In this document: piece after piece, positions 8,614 to 17,581 of the stretch
Numbering within the stretch: position 1 is the stretch's first letter
Layout: each line of letters begins with the position of its first letter
Source: Methanothermobacter wolfeii
GTDB taxonomy: Archaea; Methanobacteriota; Methanobacteria; Methanobacteriales; Methanothermobacteraceae
Assembly (NCBI RefSeq): GCF_025397995.1
Contig: NZ_CP104550.1
Coordinates: forward strand, 1,082,001-1,146,000
Length of the DNA: 64,000 nt
Reading direction: 5' to 3'
Translations under genes and position numbers: made by a program
The notes under the pieces: model-generated
The model's database searches: none
Seen by the model: the letters and a program-made list of their open reading frames with translations, nothing else
What the model was told of the DNA's origin: nothing

Positions 8614-10269
8614 ATGCCAGTTATAACATTTGATTATGAGGATCTGAAGGAACTGGGCATTGATATTGATAAAGAGAAACTCATAGAGGTCCTCCCTATG
8701 ATGGGGAGTGACATTGAGGACTTTGATGATGAAGGTGTTAAGGTTGAGTTCTTCCCGAACAGACCGGACCTCCTCTCTGTTGAGGGTGTTGCAAGGAGCC
8801 TCAGGGGGTTCCTGGGTATTGAGAAGGGGATGCCTGAGTATGAGGTCAGGGACTCGGGCCTTGAGGTCACCGTGGATGAAACCGTCCTTGGGGTGAGGCC
8901 GTACATTGGAATGGCAGTCATTGACGGCGTTAGATTCAATGATAAAAAACTGAAACAGGTCATGGAGTTCCAGGAGGACCTCCACTGGGTTATAGGAAGG
9001 GACCGTAAGAAGGTCGCCATAGGCATCCATGACCTTGACGCTGTCAGGGGCCCCTTCACCTATCAGGGTGTGGAACCTGAGGCTGTCTCCTTCACGCCGC
9101 TGGACAGTGTATGTGAGATGACACCCAGGGAGATACTGGAGGAACACCCCAAGGGTGTTAAGTACGCGCACCTCCTTAGGGAACATGAAAGGTACCCCCT
9201 TATAACGGACTCCCGTGGCAATGTCCTTTCCATACCCCCCATAATCAACGGTGAACTCACCAAGCTCACCGAGAAAACGGAAAGGATACTGGTGGATGTT
9301 ACGGGTACTGATGAAAGGGCTGTGCAGCAGACCCTCAACATCATATGCACCTCCTTTGCAGAGGCAGGGGGGAGCATAAAATCTGTCACCATAAAACGCC
9401 CCGACGGTGAATTCAGGGCCCCTGACCTTTCACCAAAAAATATGACCGTCTCGGTGGAAAGGGCCAGCAGGCTCACAGGCCTTGAACTGGACCCTGAAAC
9501 CGTCAGGGAACTCCTGATGAAGGCCCGTATGGATGCAGAGATTGTCTCTGAGGATGAGGTACTTGCATCCATCCCCGCCTACAGGGTTGAAGTCCTCCAT
9601 GAAGTGGACCTTGTTGAGAACATTGCAGTACAGTACTGTATCGGGAGGATTGAACCTGAACTGCCAGAGATCGCCACCATTGCAGAGGAGGATAGCTGGA
9701 ACCGGGCCGATGAATTCATAAGGGAGGTTATGATAGGCCTGGGATTCCAGGAGGTCATGAGCCTCATGCTCACAAATGAGGAGAACCACTACAGTAAGAT
9801 GAGGCTTGAGGTGGATGAAAGGGTTGAGGTGGCCCAGCCAATATCACAGGACAGGACCATGCTCAGGAAGAGTCTTCTGAATGGTCTGCTGGAGTTCTTT
9901 GAGGATAACAAGCATGAGGATCTCCCCCAGAGGATATTTGAGGTGGGTGATGTTGTCTACCCTGACCCTGAGATGGAGACCGGGACTAGGGTTGTGAAGA
10001 AGCTTGCATGTGCGGTAACCCATTCCAGTGCAGGTTTCACCGAGATGAAATCAATTGCAGCCGCTGTGGTTGAAAACCTTGGATATGAGTTCAGGATAGA
10101 GGCCATGGATCATCCATCCTTCATAGGGGGCCGGTGCGCCTCCATTGAATCCAGGGGTGAATCATCATCAATAACAGGATTCTTCGGTGAAATACACCCC
10201 GAGGTCCTTGAAGGCTTCGGCCTCGAGTACCCTGTCATCGCCCTTGAAATAGAGTTCAGGGAAAACTGA
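8614..10269 (+). CDS. pheT: Phenylalanyl-tRNA synthetase beta subunit
   Basis: Forms the alpha2-beta2 PheRS heterotetramer with PheS (not in this window). 551 residues, the archaeal/eukaryotic-type length. Diagnostic early motif [18 protein letters not shown] (residues about 46-63), a B3/4-like editing region in the first half ([18 protein letters not shown]), a B5-like region ([15 protein letters not shown]) and a catalytic-like C-terminal domain ([37 protein letters not shown] at the end). ATG 8614 follows CGGAGAGACC. Transcribed alone and convergent with yjbQ. The tRNA-Phe gene (GAA) is at 57305. Confidence 0.95.
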   Translation: MPVITFDYEDLKELGIDIDKEKLIEVLPMMGSDIEDFDDEGVKVEFFPNRPDLLSVEGVARSLRGFLGIEKGMPEYEVRDSGLEVTVDETVLGVRPYIGMAVIDGVRFNDKKLKQVMEFQEDLHWVIGRDRKKVAIGIHDLDAVRGPFTYQGVEPEAVSFTPLDSVCEMTPREILEEHPKGVKYAHLLREHERYPLITDSRGNVLSIPPIINGELTKLTEKTERILVDVTGTDERAVQQTLNIICTSFAEAGGSIKSVTIKRPDGEFRAPDLSPKNMTVSVERASRLTGLELDPETVRELLMKARMDAEIVSEDEVLASIPAYRVEVLHEVDLVENIAVQYCIGRIEPELPEIATIAEEDSWNRADEFIREVMIGLGFQEVMSLMLTNEENHYSKMRLEVDERVEVAQPISQDRTMLRKSLLNGLLEFFEDNKHEDLPQRIFEVGDVVYPDPEMETGTRVVKKLACAVTHSSAGFTEMKSIAAAVVENLGYEFRIEAMDHPSFIGGRCASIESRGESSSITGFFGEIHPEVLEGFGLEYPVIALEIEFREN

Positions 10270-10466
10270 ACATTAATTTTTATTATGGAAAATGGGGGTG
10301 ATTGCAGCGTTCCGGGGGCTGCAACCTGCAGGGTCCCTATGAACCATGATTGGCTGGATAACATCCTCCCTGCAGTACCATGGGTTGGTCAGAGCATCCC
10401 ATGAAATCCGATTACCCTGCTGAAAGCGCCCTTAGGGGTATCAAGGCATAATCCCTGATAAAAACC

Positions 10467-10886
10467 TTATTCCATTGGTTTACCTGCAACCGAGACCCTG
10501 ATCTTCCGGTTCCGGGGTCCGTCAAATTCAGCGAAGAATATGCTCTGCCATGTGCCAAGATCCAGTGATCCATTGATAACAGGTACTGTCTGGCTTCCTC
10601 CAAGGAGCACCGCCCTCAGATGAGAATCTGCATTGTTATCAATGATGTTATGTCCATAGGATGAATCCTCCGGGACAAGTGTTTTGAGTATGGACTCAAC
10701 ATCACCGGTAAGCCGTGTCTCATTCTCATTTATGAATATGGCTGATGTTGAATGCCTTGAGAACACATTCAATATTCCGTTTCCTATTCCGGATGACTTA
10801 AGAACCTCAGAGACCCTTGATGTTACGTCAATGAGTTCAAGCCTCTTTGATGTCCTTAAGGGAATTTCCTCTGTATAGAATTCCAT
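10467..10886 (-). CDS. YjbQ family (UPF0047) protein
   Basis: About 139 residues, the usual YjbQ length. Visible family features: VFSRHSTSAIFINENE (conserved His/Ser/Thr and acidic cluster), GHNIIDNNADSHLRAVLLG and LGTWQSIFFAEFDGPRNRKI, where His, Asp and the GTWQ segment form the probable active-site pocket. Some family members show weak thiamin-phosphate synthase activity, but the physiological role is unsettled. Start ATG 10886 was chosen because GGAGGTGC lies 5 bases ahead; the frame continues upstream to 10904 without a comparable site. A 29-bp promoter-like segment ahead of it is duplicated. Confidence 0.85.
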   Translation of the reverse strand: MEFYTEEIPLRTSKRLELIDVTSRVSEVLKSSGIGNGILNVFSRHSTSAIFINENETRLTGDVESILKTLVPEDSSYGHNIIDNNADSHLRAVLLGGSQTVPVINGSLDLGTWQSIFFAEFDGPRNRKIRVSVAGKPME

Positions 10887-10917
10887 TAAAGCACCTCCAA
10901 CCATATTTTAGCTGTAG

Positions 10918-11014
10918 AATCTAATAATATTTATCATCCCTGCCGCAGTTCTACCGTTTTGTCGCTGAACACTGAGGAAGTAAAAAATCTAATAATATTT
11001 ATCATCCCTGCCGC
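10918..11014. repeat. 29-bp direct repeat with TATA-like core ahead of yjbQ
   Basis: Identical copies at 10918-10946 and 10986-11014 (68-bp period). On the minus strand each reads GATGATAAATATTATTAGAT, an archaeal TATA-like stretch; the nearer copy is about 35 bases from the yjbQ ATG. The second copy lies between yjbQ and the end of the DUF362 gene. Confidence 0.85.
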
Positions 11015-11080
11015 CCCGGGCACTGAAAGACTCCTATCCAATACAGGTGCATAAACAACTGTAAAGGGTGCTGAGTGCTC

Positions 11081-12205
11081 CTATTTAAGTATCCCTGAGA
11101 ACCTTCCTGTGAGCCTGTAGAGTAAGCTCTTATCCTGATAGAATGCTGCATGGGGACAGACCTCCATACAGCATAGGCAGTTGATGCATTCACCGTAATC
11201 AAACTCTGGGATTATCACCCCAGGACTTAATGCATCCACCGGACAGCTCTCAACACACAGGTTACAGTTTCTGCATTTATCAGGGTCTATGGCTGGTCTT
11301 GACCACCATAACCTCATAAGGGCCCTTGCAAGTCCCGAGGGAAGGAGGTCAAGTGTGTAGTAAATGTTTGATGGCCATCTGAAATCTTCAATCCTTTCTG
11401 GTTCATGACCAAGGACCTCCACGTCATCAGGGTCCCTGTGATGACCCATCCTCCTGGCCGCTGCATTAACAGGTATCCTTTCAGGATCCATCCCCAGTAT
11501 CCATGGTATGTAGACATCAAGGGCCATGGCATCCTCTGATCCGAGTATAAGGCCTATATCCCTGGGTGTTCCGCCTGATGGCCCGTTACCCTCCATGCCT
11601 GTTATCCCATCAACGAGGGTGATGGACGGTGCCGTGATCCTGTAGATCTCAAGGAGCCTCTCAGCGAAATCAGAGGGCCTTGGGTGTTCCCTGTGGTATT
11701 CCGCCTTTCTGAATCCAGGGACGGCGCCGTACATGTTCTTAACCGCACATGTGAAGATGGTCATGCTGTGGGTCTTTATCTTGGGGAGGTTCACCACCAC
11801 ATCACTGTCAATGACGGGCCTTGATACCGGGTAGCCCTGGATGATGTATGAACCTGAAGCCTCGAAGTTCACAAGTTCAATATCAAGCCGCCCTGCAACA
11901 TCCAGCATTCCGGTGGCCCTCCAGAACCTCTCTATGTTCCTGAAGGATCCTCCTGGACTGTCACCAATTCTGACCTCTGCACCGGTATCAATGAAGACCC
12001 TGGCCGTGGCCTCAACGACTGCTGGGTGTGTTGTAACATGCCTCTCAGGCGTTGCCGCCATCAGCATGTTTGGTTTGAGCAGTACCCTGTCCCCCCTTGA
12101 TGCAAACCTTCCTGCTCCGCCCAGGAGTTGGAGGCATTCCCTGATTGCCGTCTCCACCTCATCAGGGTCATAGGAGGTGCACCGGGATATGGAGATGGGC
12201 TTCAT
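11081..12205 (-). CDS. DUF362 family protein with C-terminal 2[4Fe-4S] ferredoxin domain
   Basis: About 374 residues. The N-terminal two-thirds is a DUF362 domain (VLLKPNMLMAATPERHVTTH, GDSPGG, NLPKIKTHSMTIFTCAVKNM, VDGITGMEGNGPSGG). The C-terminus has two ferredoxin clusters, CRNCNLCVESCP and CINCLCCMEVCP. The family is widespread in anaerobes; the reaction is unknown, and an electron-transfer role is inferred from the clusters alone. Start choice is weak: ATG 12205 is preferred, but an in-frame TTG at 12214 with AGGGG upstream is possible. It follows mch by about 40 bases, with a T-rich stretch between (minus strand TTTTTTATTTTT), so it may be separately transcribed. Confidence 0.8.
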   Translation of the reverse strand: MKPISISRCTSYDPDEVETAIRECLQLLGGAGRFASRGDRVLLKPNMLMAATPERHVTTHPAVVEATARVFIDTGAEVRIGDSPGGSFRNIERFWRATGMLDVAGRLDIELVNFEASGSYIIQGYPVSRPVIDSDVVVNLPKIKTHSMTIFTCAVKNMYGAVPGFRKAEYHREHPRPSDFAERLLEIYRITAPSITLVDGITGMEGNGPSGGTPRDIGLILGSEDAMALDVYIPWILGMDPERIPVNAAARRMGHHRDPDDVEVLGHEPERIEDFRWPSNIYYTLDLLPSGLARALMRLWWSRPAIDPDKCRNCNLCVESCPVDALSPGVIIPEFDYGECINCLCCMEVCPHAAFYQDKSLLYRLTGRFSGILK

Positions 12206-12247
12206 CCCTTTCAAGGCCCCTGAAAAATAAAAAATGATTATAGGGTT

Positions 12248-13210
12248 TTATAACCCGAAGGATTTCATTAGGAGTTCTTCATTAACGAATCCTGCCCTGA
12301 AGACTTCCCCTGTCCTGAGATCGTTTATAACAACCTCTGCGGGTGCGAACATGCCCTTGTCGATCTTGTAGAAGTCGTAGTCTGCTTCCTTGAAGACATC
12401 GTAGAATGGTTTACCATAGCCCTCTGATGCTGATGATGGGAGGTTCTCTGCAAGGGACTTTATGTCGTCTCCTTCCCCTGATTCAACATAGTAGTAGGTT
12501 CTTCCACCGAAAAGGACGGCGTCATTGGTTTTACCCATTGCCCTGAGGCTGTCAGGGTCTACCGGTGCTATTGGAGCTATACCTGCAGCGTATTTGACCT
12601 TGTTAACATCGAAGTGGAGGGCTTCAAGCATCTTGTAGGTACCGTTCTCAACCACACGGCCTGATATCTGTATGGAGCCAACAAGGGATGATGTTGGTGC
12701 AACCAGTACGTAGACGTTCTCTGCTGAGACATCACATTCCTCTGCAATCATGTCGGTAACATCCTCTCCTGGTAGCTTGTCTGCCTCCAGTGTGAGTATG
12801 GCTGTGTCTGCTTCATCCCTGTATCCTATCTCCTCATAGGTCTCTGATGGTTTGAGTGCCAGTGCCCTTGCTGGTCCTGATCCGAGGGCGAAGAAGTCCC
12901 CTACGCTCACTGACCATCCTGCCTTCTGGGCACCCAGGGTTGATACTGCAGGGAAGTCTGTTTTAACCTTGACTGATGGGAGGGCGAACTTCTCCGAGAG
13001 GTCGCCTGGAATTGATATGCCCACGTCTGCAAGGCCTCCGAGACATACCGCTGTGTACAGTTCACCTGCCTTTATGCTTCCATCAACGTTAACCCCGCAG
13101 TCAATGACCGTGGAACCGTTCTCAAGGGTGTCCACATTTATTTTAAGGTCATCTGCACCTGCTATCATTCTGTCAACGATCTTCTTTGCCTCCATGTTCA
13201 CACTTACCAT
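12248..13210 (-). CDS. mch: Methenyltetrahydromethanopterin cyclohydrolase
   Basis: Interconverts methenyl-H4MPT and formyl-H4MPT in the hydrogenotrophic methanogenesis pathway; cytoplasmic. The 320-residue protein starts [16 protein letters not shown] and contains [46 protein letters not shown] and [17 protein letters not shown], all characteristic of methanogen Mch. Its ATG shares one base with the thyA stop (TAATG), and GAGGTGAT inside the thyA end serves as ribosome site, so the two are translationally coupled. It is the last gene of the C1 cluster with DUF1890, DUF1894, metE and thyA. Confidence 0.97.
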   Translation of the reverse strand: MVSVNMEAKKIVDRMIAGADDLKINVDTLENGSTVIDCGVNVDGSIKAGELYTAVCLGGLADVGISIPGDLSEKFALPSVKVKTDFPAVSTLGAQKAGWSVSVGDFFALGSGPARALALKPSETYEEIGYRDEADTAILTLEADKLPGEDVTDMIAEECDVSAENVYVLVAPTSSLVGSIQISGRVVENGTYKMLEALHFDVNKVKYAAGIAPIAPVDPDSLRAMGKTNDAVLFGGRTYYYVESGEGDDIKSLAENLPSSASEGYGKPFYDVFKEADYDFYKIDKGMFAPAEVVINDLRTGEVFRAGFVNEELLMKSFGL

Positions 13211-13872
13211 TAAATCACCTCTTCTGCTTCTTTGAAGTTAACCTCATATATATGAGCGCTAATTGAATGTATTGTTATGGGGCCGACCCCGGCACCGACC
13301 CCGGATGCAACGTAATCTGCAAGGTATGCCAGTCCAACTGCGTTGGGGAACCATGCACCGTAGATGTCATGGCTTCGCCAGAGGGCCGTGGTATGGAGCT
13401 TACCATCCCTTAACTTGAAGTCAACGAGGATCATGCAGGGGACCTCATCGGATCCCGTGTCCTTTACAGGGTCCCATGTTACCATGGTGGCCCTCCTTGA
13501 CTCTCCACAGTTTTTAAGCCTCTTTATTGCCTCGTCAACCTGGTCCACTCCGAAGTAGGATCTGAGGCGGTTGCCATAGGTGTATATGAATCCCTTCCTT
13601 TCAGGTGACAGGAACTGCTGGGAGTACTTCTCGAGCTTTTCACCGCTCCAGAAGTAACCCTCAGGGACCCTTATATTTGCAGGTGAACCTGCAGGGATGT
13701 GGTAGAAGTCCCCGGATTTGCCGAGGGGTTTTCTTATGGTTACAACCGTATTCATGAGTTCCCTTGTAAGGGATCCTCTCTCATCCCTTATCTCCCTTCC
13801 CTCATCCATTATCATCCTTACCAGTTTCTTCCATCCATCTGCAATCTCATCAACCGTTATCTCATAGGCCAT
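13210..13872 (-). CDS. thyA: Archaeal-type thymidylate synthase
   Basis: Proposed to methylate dUMP to dTMP using a C1-carrying tetrahydropterin; this short 220-residue form was described from Methanothermobacter as a divergent ThyA (TysY). Catalytic Cys in [11 protein letters not shown]; other signatures are [12 protein letters not shown] (phosphate-binding Arg), [17 protein letters not shown] and the C-terminal HIYEVN. It lacks the length of bacterial ThyA (about 264). ATG 13872 follows GAGGTGGG by 6 bases. It lies 12 bases after metE and overlaps mch by one base, placing dTMP synthesis among H4MPT-dependent genes. Known biochemistry suggests that methylene-H4MPT is the methyl donor; that is inference here. 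Confidence 0.92.
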   Translation of the reverse strand: MAYEITVDEIADGWKKLVRMIMDEGREIRDERGSLTRELMNTVVTIRKPLGKSGDFYHIPAGSPANIRVPEGYFWSGEKLEKYSQQFLSPERKGFIYTYGNRLRSYFGVDQVDEAIKRLKNCGESRRATMVTWDPVKDTGSDEVPCMILVDFKLRDGKLHTTALWRSHDIYGAWFPNAVGLAYLADYVASGVGAGVGPITIHSISAHIYEVNFKEAEEVI

Positions 13873-13884
13873 CTGGAACCCACC

Positions 13885-14829
13885 TCACATGGAAGCCGCC
13901 TTCACCATGTTTCTAAGTTTGTTGAGTGCCGCGTCCCTTGAGAGTTTTCTCATCCCGCAGTCAGGATCCACATGGAGGTTCTCCTCTCCAGCTATATCGG
14001 CACCCCTCCTTATAATGTTCCTTATCTCATCCACCGGTTCAATCCTCTCTGTCCTTGTATCAACACATCCAAGGCCAAGTTTTTTATCACCCCTCCATTT
14101 ATCGGCCAGGACTTCAATGTTGGATGGGTTTCCTGCGAATTCAAGGTCTATAAGATCCACCCTGAATCTCAGAAGATCCCCAAGGACTCCCCTTACATCT
14201 CCGCAGACGTGGAGGGCTACTTCAACCTCCAGGGAGTCTGCTATGTGGTTAACGGCCCTCCTGGCGGTTTTCATATCAACCATCCCTGTTGATAGGAAGG
14301 GTTCATCTATCTGTATCATGCATGCGCCTGCGGCTTCAAGGCTCATGGCCTCATACCTGAGGGCCTCCGCCATGTCCATTACTGCCCTTTCTCTTCCATG
14401 AGTGTCGTAGAATCCCTCTATCCTTGATGCATGGACCATGGTTGATGGGCCTGTCACTATACCCTTAACACCACCTGATTCATCCCTTCTAAGTTTTCTT
14501 AAGATTTTTGATGCGTATATGAGGTCATCGGCACCTATGGGGTGTGATGGTGGTGTTATCCTTGAGAATATGACCGGGACTCCGTCCTCTATCATCATGC
14601 CCCCTATTTCCCTTGCGAAGTATCCGACCATATCCCCGCGTACCTGTCCATCAGAGATTATATCGATGCCAGCCCTGACCTGGTCCTCAACTGCGGTCCT
14701 CACCGCGGGCCTGAAGGGGTCATAGGACCCTGTTATGTTTCTTATCTTCTCCATCAGGGTCCGCGGTCCCCTGGGAACCGCAGGGTAACTTCCAACGACC
14801 GTTGTGATCAGTTTATCCTCCAACCCCAT
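13885..14829 (-). CDS. metE: Short cobalamin-independent-type methionine synthase (methylcobalamin-dependent in methanogens)
   Basis: Corresponds to the C-terminal half of bacterial MetE; the Methanothermobacter homologue transfers the methyl group of methylcobalamin to homocysteine (established for MTH775). Zinc ligands are visible as H207-V-C209 in ALHVCGD and C291 in VDPDCGMRKL, numbered from ATG 14829. Other motifs: TTVVGSYP at the N-terminus, SDGQVRGDMV and QIDEPFLSTG. I chose ATG 14829 (MGLEDKLIT) because GTGGAG lies just upstream; the in-frame GTG 14850 has no clear ribosome site. The 314 residues match the family. Position between DUF1894 and thyA suggests a shared C1 transcript. Confidence 0.94.
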   Translation of the reverse strand: MGLEDKLITTVVGSYPAVPRGPRTLMEKIRNITGSYDPFRPAVRTAVEDQVRAGIDIISDGQVRGDMVGYFAREIGGMMIEDGVPVIFSRITPPSHPIGADDLIYASKILRKLRRDESGGVKGIVTGPSTMVHASRIEGFYDTHGRERAVMDMAEALRYEAMSLEAAGACMIQIDEPFLSTGMVDMKTARRAVNHIADSLEVEVALHVCGDVRGVLGDLLRFRVDLIDLEFAGNPSNIEVLADKWRGDKKLGLGCVDTRTERIEPVDEIRNIIRRGADIAGEENLHVDPDCGMRKLSRDAALNKLRNMVKAASM

Positions 14830-14869
14830 GATACTCCACTCCCACGCCACCGGAAACTGCCCTCACCTT

Positions 14870-15178
14870 TTATTCCTTCTCTCCCATCTGGAGTATCTTC
14901 CTGATTTCATCCTCATCCACGGGTACCTCGATAACCGCGGTTCCATAGCATGGCTTGGTGTATGGCATCATCACCGTTGACCTTCCAGTGTCTATGCCTA
15001 TGGGGACCGGGGGTATGCCTATTATCCTTGCGCCGAGGATCTTTTCACCGGGTTTTATGTGTATAACTGTCTTCGCCTTCTCCTCGATGAGTCTTGCGCA
15101 TTCCCTGAATCCAGCCCTTGAGAGGTGTATCTCGTAGTCCTCGGACTGCTGCAGGTAGGTCTCTATGCAGAATGACAT
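14870..15178 (-). CDS. DUF1894 protein, methanogen-specific
   Basis: 102 residues. It contains VIHIKPGEKILGARIIGIPP, MPYTKPCYGTAVIEVP, three cysteines (C4, C27, C77) and an acidic C-terminus. I match it from memory to Pfam DUF1894, a family restricted to methanogens and assumed to matter for methanogenesis, without biochemical proof. Its ATG overlaps the stop of the DUF1890 gene (TGATG), so the two are translationally coupled, and metE begins 40 bases downstream. The context links it to methyl or C1 transfer. Function not assigned. Confidence 0.75.
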   Translation of the reverse strand: MSFCIETYLQQSEDYEIHLSRAGFRECARLIEEKAKTVIHIKPGEKILGARIIGIPPVPIGIDTGRSTVMMPYTKPCYGTAVIEVPVDEDEIRKILQMGEKE

Positions 15179-15633
15179 CAGAGTTCCTCCATGAATCTGT
15201 CTATCCTAACCCTGAGGGGAGCCGGGTTGTGGTGCGCCCTTGCGGCTATCACCTCTGCATCCGAGCCATCCATTATCTCATCCACAAGTTCCTCAAGGAC
15301 CCCTGCATCCCTTTCAAATACAACTGCCAGGGTCCGTGTGTTCAGTATGCCTGCGAAGGTTATGAGGTATGCTGCCGCAGCATCATTGGGCACGAATCCC
15401 ACAAGGAATTCGTAGTCACCCTCAGATAATCCCTCGAGGCAGGATTCAAGGTCCTTGAGTTCCCCAGTGTATATCCCCTCTGGGTCAGCCACCTGGATTA
15501 GCCTTATCGCCGCGGGGTTGGCTGTGAGTGTAACACTGAACCCCTTCTCCCTGAGTCTGTGTGATGTGTAAAGTGCCAGGGGGATCTGGACAGGTGACTC
15601 AGGACATCCAAGTAAGATTAAAGTTTTTTTCAT
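15178..15633 (-). CDS. DUF1890 protein (MTH777-like), methanogen-specific
   Basis: 151 residues starting MKKTLILLGCPESPVQIPLA, a Rossmann-like first strand and loop; later GFVPNDAAAAYLITFAGILN and a C-terminal helix ending RIDRFMEEL. I recognise it as the family whose Methanothermobacter member MTH777 has a structural-genomics structure but no known function. Start ATG 15633 follows GGGAGCTTATAG. First gene of the compact DUF1890-DUF1894-metE-thyA-mch series. The stop overlaps the DUF1894 start. A role in C1 or cobamide-methyl handling is inferred from position only. Confidence 0.8.
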   Translation of the reverse strand: MKKTLILLGCPESPVQIPLALYTSHRLREKGFSVTLTANPAAIRLIQVADPEGIYTGELKDLESCLEGLSEGDYEFLVGFVPNDAAAAYLITFAGILNTRTLAVVFERDAGVLEELVDEIMDGSDAEVIAARAHHNPAPLRVRIDRFMEEL

Positions 15634-15653
15634 CTATAAGCTCCCTATTTATT

Positions 15654-16730
15654 TTATTCTTTCAGTCCAAAGGAATTTGCAAATATGAGTGAACTCAGGA
15701 ATATGAATGTCAGGAGGGCTGTTCCATTTATGGTCCTGTTTATTATGAAGAGTCCTATTATGGCCTGGGATATGAAGGCTGCAAGGGCCCCTGTGAGGAG
15801 AGCCTCCCTGCCAAGGTAACTTCTAACACCCTTCTCCCTCTTCTCACGGTACATGCTGAGCACCCTGAGGCCCAGGATAATGATGCCCATGCACCAGATT
15901 AAAAGGAAGAAGAGGGTAACATAACCGAAGTCGTATGCCCATCCAAATATGCCCGGGACCATGTAATCTATTACATCCTTCTTGTTAACCAGTATGCCGT
16001 AGAAGACCGGGAAGGGAAGGCCGAAAAAGAGTATGAGCTGGAGTGGAAGTGAGATGTAACCATCGGCAAATCCCCTGGATAGTTCACCCCAGTAGGATGA
16101 CATGGGATTATGGCCCAGTAGTGTGGTGTTCTTAATCACCATCTTGATGCTGGGTACTGAGAAATTCTCAAGCCTCTCAAGGCGGAGGAGTGGGCTTAGA
16201 ACAGGCATCCCAAGGATCCTTGAAAGCAGTTCAAGGCCCCCGAACCCTGCAACTGCCACCAGTGCAAAGGCAGCCACCCTCTTTAATGTTATGATTGACC
16301 TGCTCCTCATGGACTTTGAGATGAGGAAAAGCCCCACCATGAGACCCAGGAGCCACAGAAGGAGGAATGACCTGTGCATGAGGCCCCCGAATACCGTTAT
16401 GCCCAGCATAAGTATGTATACAAAGCCACGGAGTCCACCGGTATCCACCCCCACATCCTCCATTATTGCAAGGGCTGAAAGTGATGATACTGCTGCAAGG
16501 AGGGCTATGGGTCCGAAGGGATGGGTGAACTCGCTCTGGCCGAAGGACATGAAGAGTGCCACAACATCCAGTCCAAATATTACGTTGAATCCTATCCCCA
16601 GTACGATGCAGATGAAGAGTACAAGGCTCAGGGAAATCGGGGCGAGGTTAAGCAGGAATATCATTGCAGCGTAGAGTATGATGCCGACCTCGACTATCAA
16701 CTGAAGATGATTCTGCGGTATAAGGGCCAA
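15654..16730 (-). CDS. Polytopic membrane protein, unknown (possible polysaccharide polymerase type)
   Basis: About 358 residues with roughly nine to ten hydrophobic segments and an outside-type loop containing LGHNPMSSYWGELSRGFADG, followed by YISLPLQLILFFGLPFPVFYG. This topology (many helices and one large loop) resembles O-antigen polymerase/ligase-like proteins, but I see no decisive motif. Start: TTG 16730 (ALIPQNHLQ follows) has GGAGGA five bases ahead. A frame extending to 16784 has no ribosome site and would start with a hydrophilic 18-residue extension. Neighbours are a GNAT acetyltransferase, a GT-B-like DUF354 protein and the C1 cluster 20 bases downstream. Confidence 0.7.
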   Translation of the reverse strand: MALIPQNHLQLIVEVGIILYAAMIFLLNLAPISLSLVLFICIVLGIGFNVIFGLDVVALFMSFGQSEFTHPFGPIALLAAVSSLSALAIMEDVGVDTGGLRGFVYILMLGITVFGGLMHRSFLLLWLLGLMVGLFLISKSMRSRSIITLKRVAAFALVAVAGFGGLELLSRILGMPVLSPLLRLERLENFSVPSIKMVIKNTTLLGHNPMSSYWGELSRGFADGYISLPLQLILFFGLPFPVFYGILVNKKDVIDYMVPGIFGWAYDFGYVTLFFLLIWCMGIIILGLRVLSMYREKREKGVRSYLGREALLTGALAAFISQAIIGLFIINRTINGTALLTFIFLSSLIFANSFGLKE

Positions 16731-16803
16731 TTTAATCCTCCGGATAATTGTTTTCTGATCTACATCATATATTGATGACCACAATAAAAAGTTTTTTCCG
16801 GGA

Positions 16804-17286
16804 TCATATAAACCTCCTGAAAAGGACCATGTCTTCTCCAGGACCGTTATAATCAGCTATAGCCCTAACAGGGCCTGATTCAACCATCCTGCCTGATTCA
16901 ACATGTTCAAAGCCATTCCTGAGGTAAAATCTTATTGCTCTCTGGTTTACGGGTTTTGTTATCAGGAGGACCTTCCCGGCGCCCCTGGATTTGACCGTGT
17001 CAATGAAGGTCTGGAGGAGTTCATCTGCAAGTCCGGTTCCCCTGTGGGATGGTGCGGTGCAGAGTAGGTGGATGTAGGCTTCAGAAGGGTCAGACTGTGA
17101 TATGAAACCCAGGATGAACCCTGCAGCACCATCATCCTCGGCTATGAAGGATGTTTCACTGAAGAACCTTGTGAATATATGGTAAATTGAGTTCCTCTCC
17201 GTCACCATGGGGGGACATTTCTCTGCAAGTTCGGCTATGGCCAGGAAGTCATCCTCCCTGACATTTCTTATTATCAATTCATACAC
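16804..17286 (-). CDS. GNAT-family N-acetyltransferase
   Basis: 160 residues with the GNAT acetyl-CoA site: IHLLCTAPSHRGTGLADELL (motif A, R/Q-x-x-G-x-G/A form) and NQRAIRFYLRNGFEHVESG (motif B). The substrate is not predictable from sequence. GTG 17286 is the likely start, with GGAG about 10 bases upstream. Located between the polytopic membrane protein and tRNA-Ala on the opposite strand. The final part, GPGEDMVLFRR, has the usual beta-strand end of the fold. Confidence 0.82.
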   Translation of the reverse strand: MYELIIRNVREDDFLAIAELAEKCPPMVTERNSIYHIFTRFFSETSFIAEDDGAAGFILGFISQSDPSEAYIHLLCTAPSHRGTGLADELLQTFIDTVKSRGAGKVLLITKPVNQRAIRFYLRNGFEHVESGRMVESGPVRAIADYNGPGEDMVLFRRFI

Positions 17287-17387
17287 CCCACAAACTCTCC
17301 ATCATAACCTGTCCGATTATCAGAACTCATCATCCATGCATCCATATCATATTAAGCACAGGCCTGTAATGCCACCATGAAGCATTA

Positions 17388-17399
17388 AGTTTAAATATG
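17388..17399 (+). promoter_or_regulatory. TATA box of tRNA-Ala
   Basis: AGTTTAAATATG lies about 26-37 bases ahead of the mature tRNA 5' end at 17425, as expected for an archaeal tRNA promoter. Confidence 0.6.
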
Positions 17400-17423
17400 A
17401 AAAGACTTAATGTATACTTTGTT

Positions 17424-17500
<77 letters not shown>

Positions 17501-17581
17501 CCATTTCTAGTTCTAAGATTTAAGCTGTTAATAAGGACAATATTTCGTATCAGTTGCTTTCAGAGTCCCTATACACAGCAT

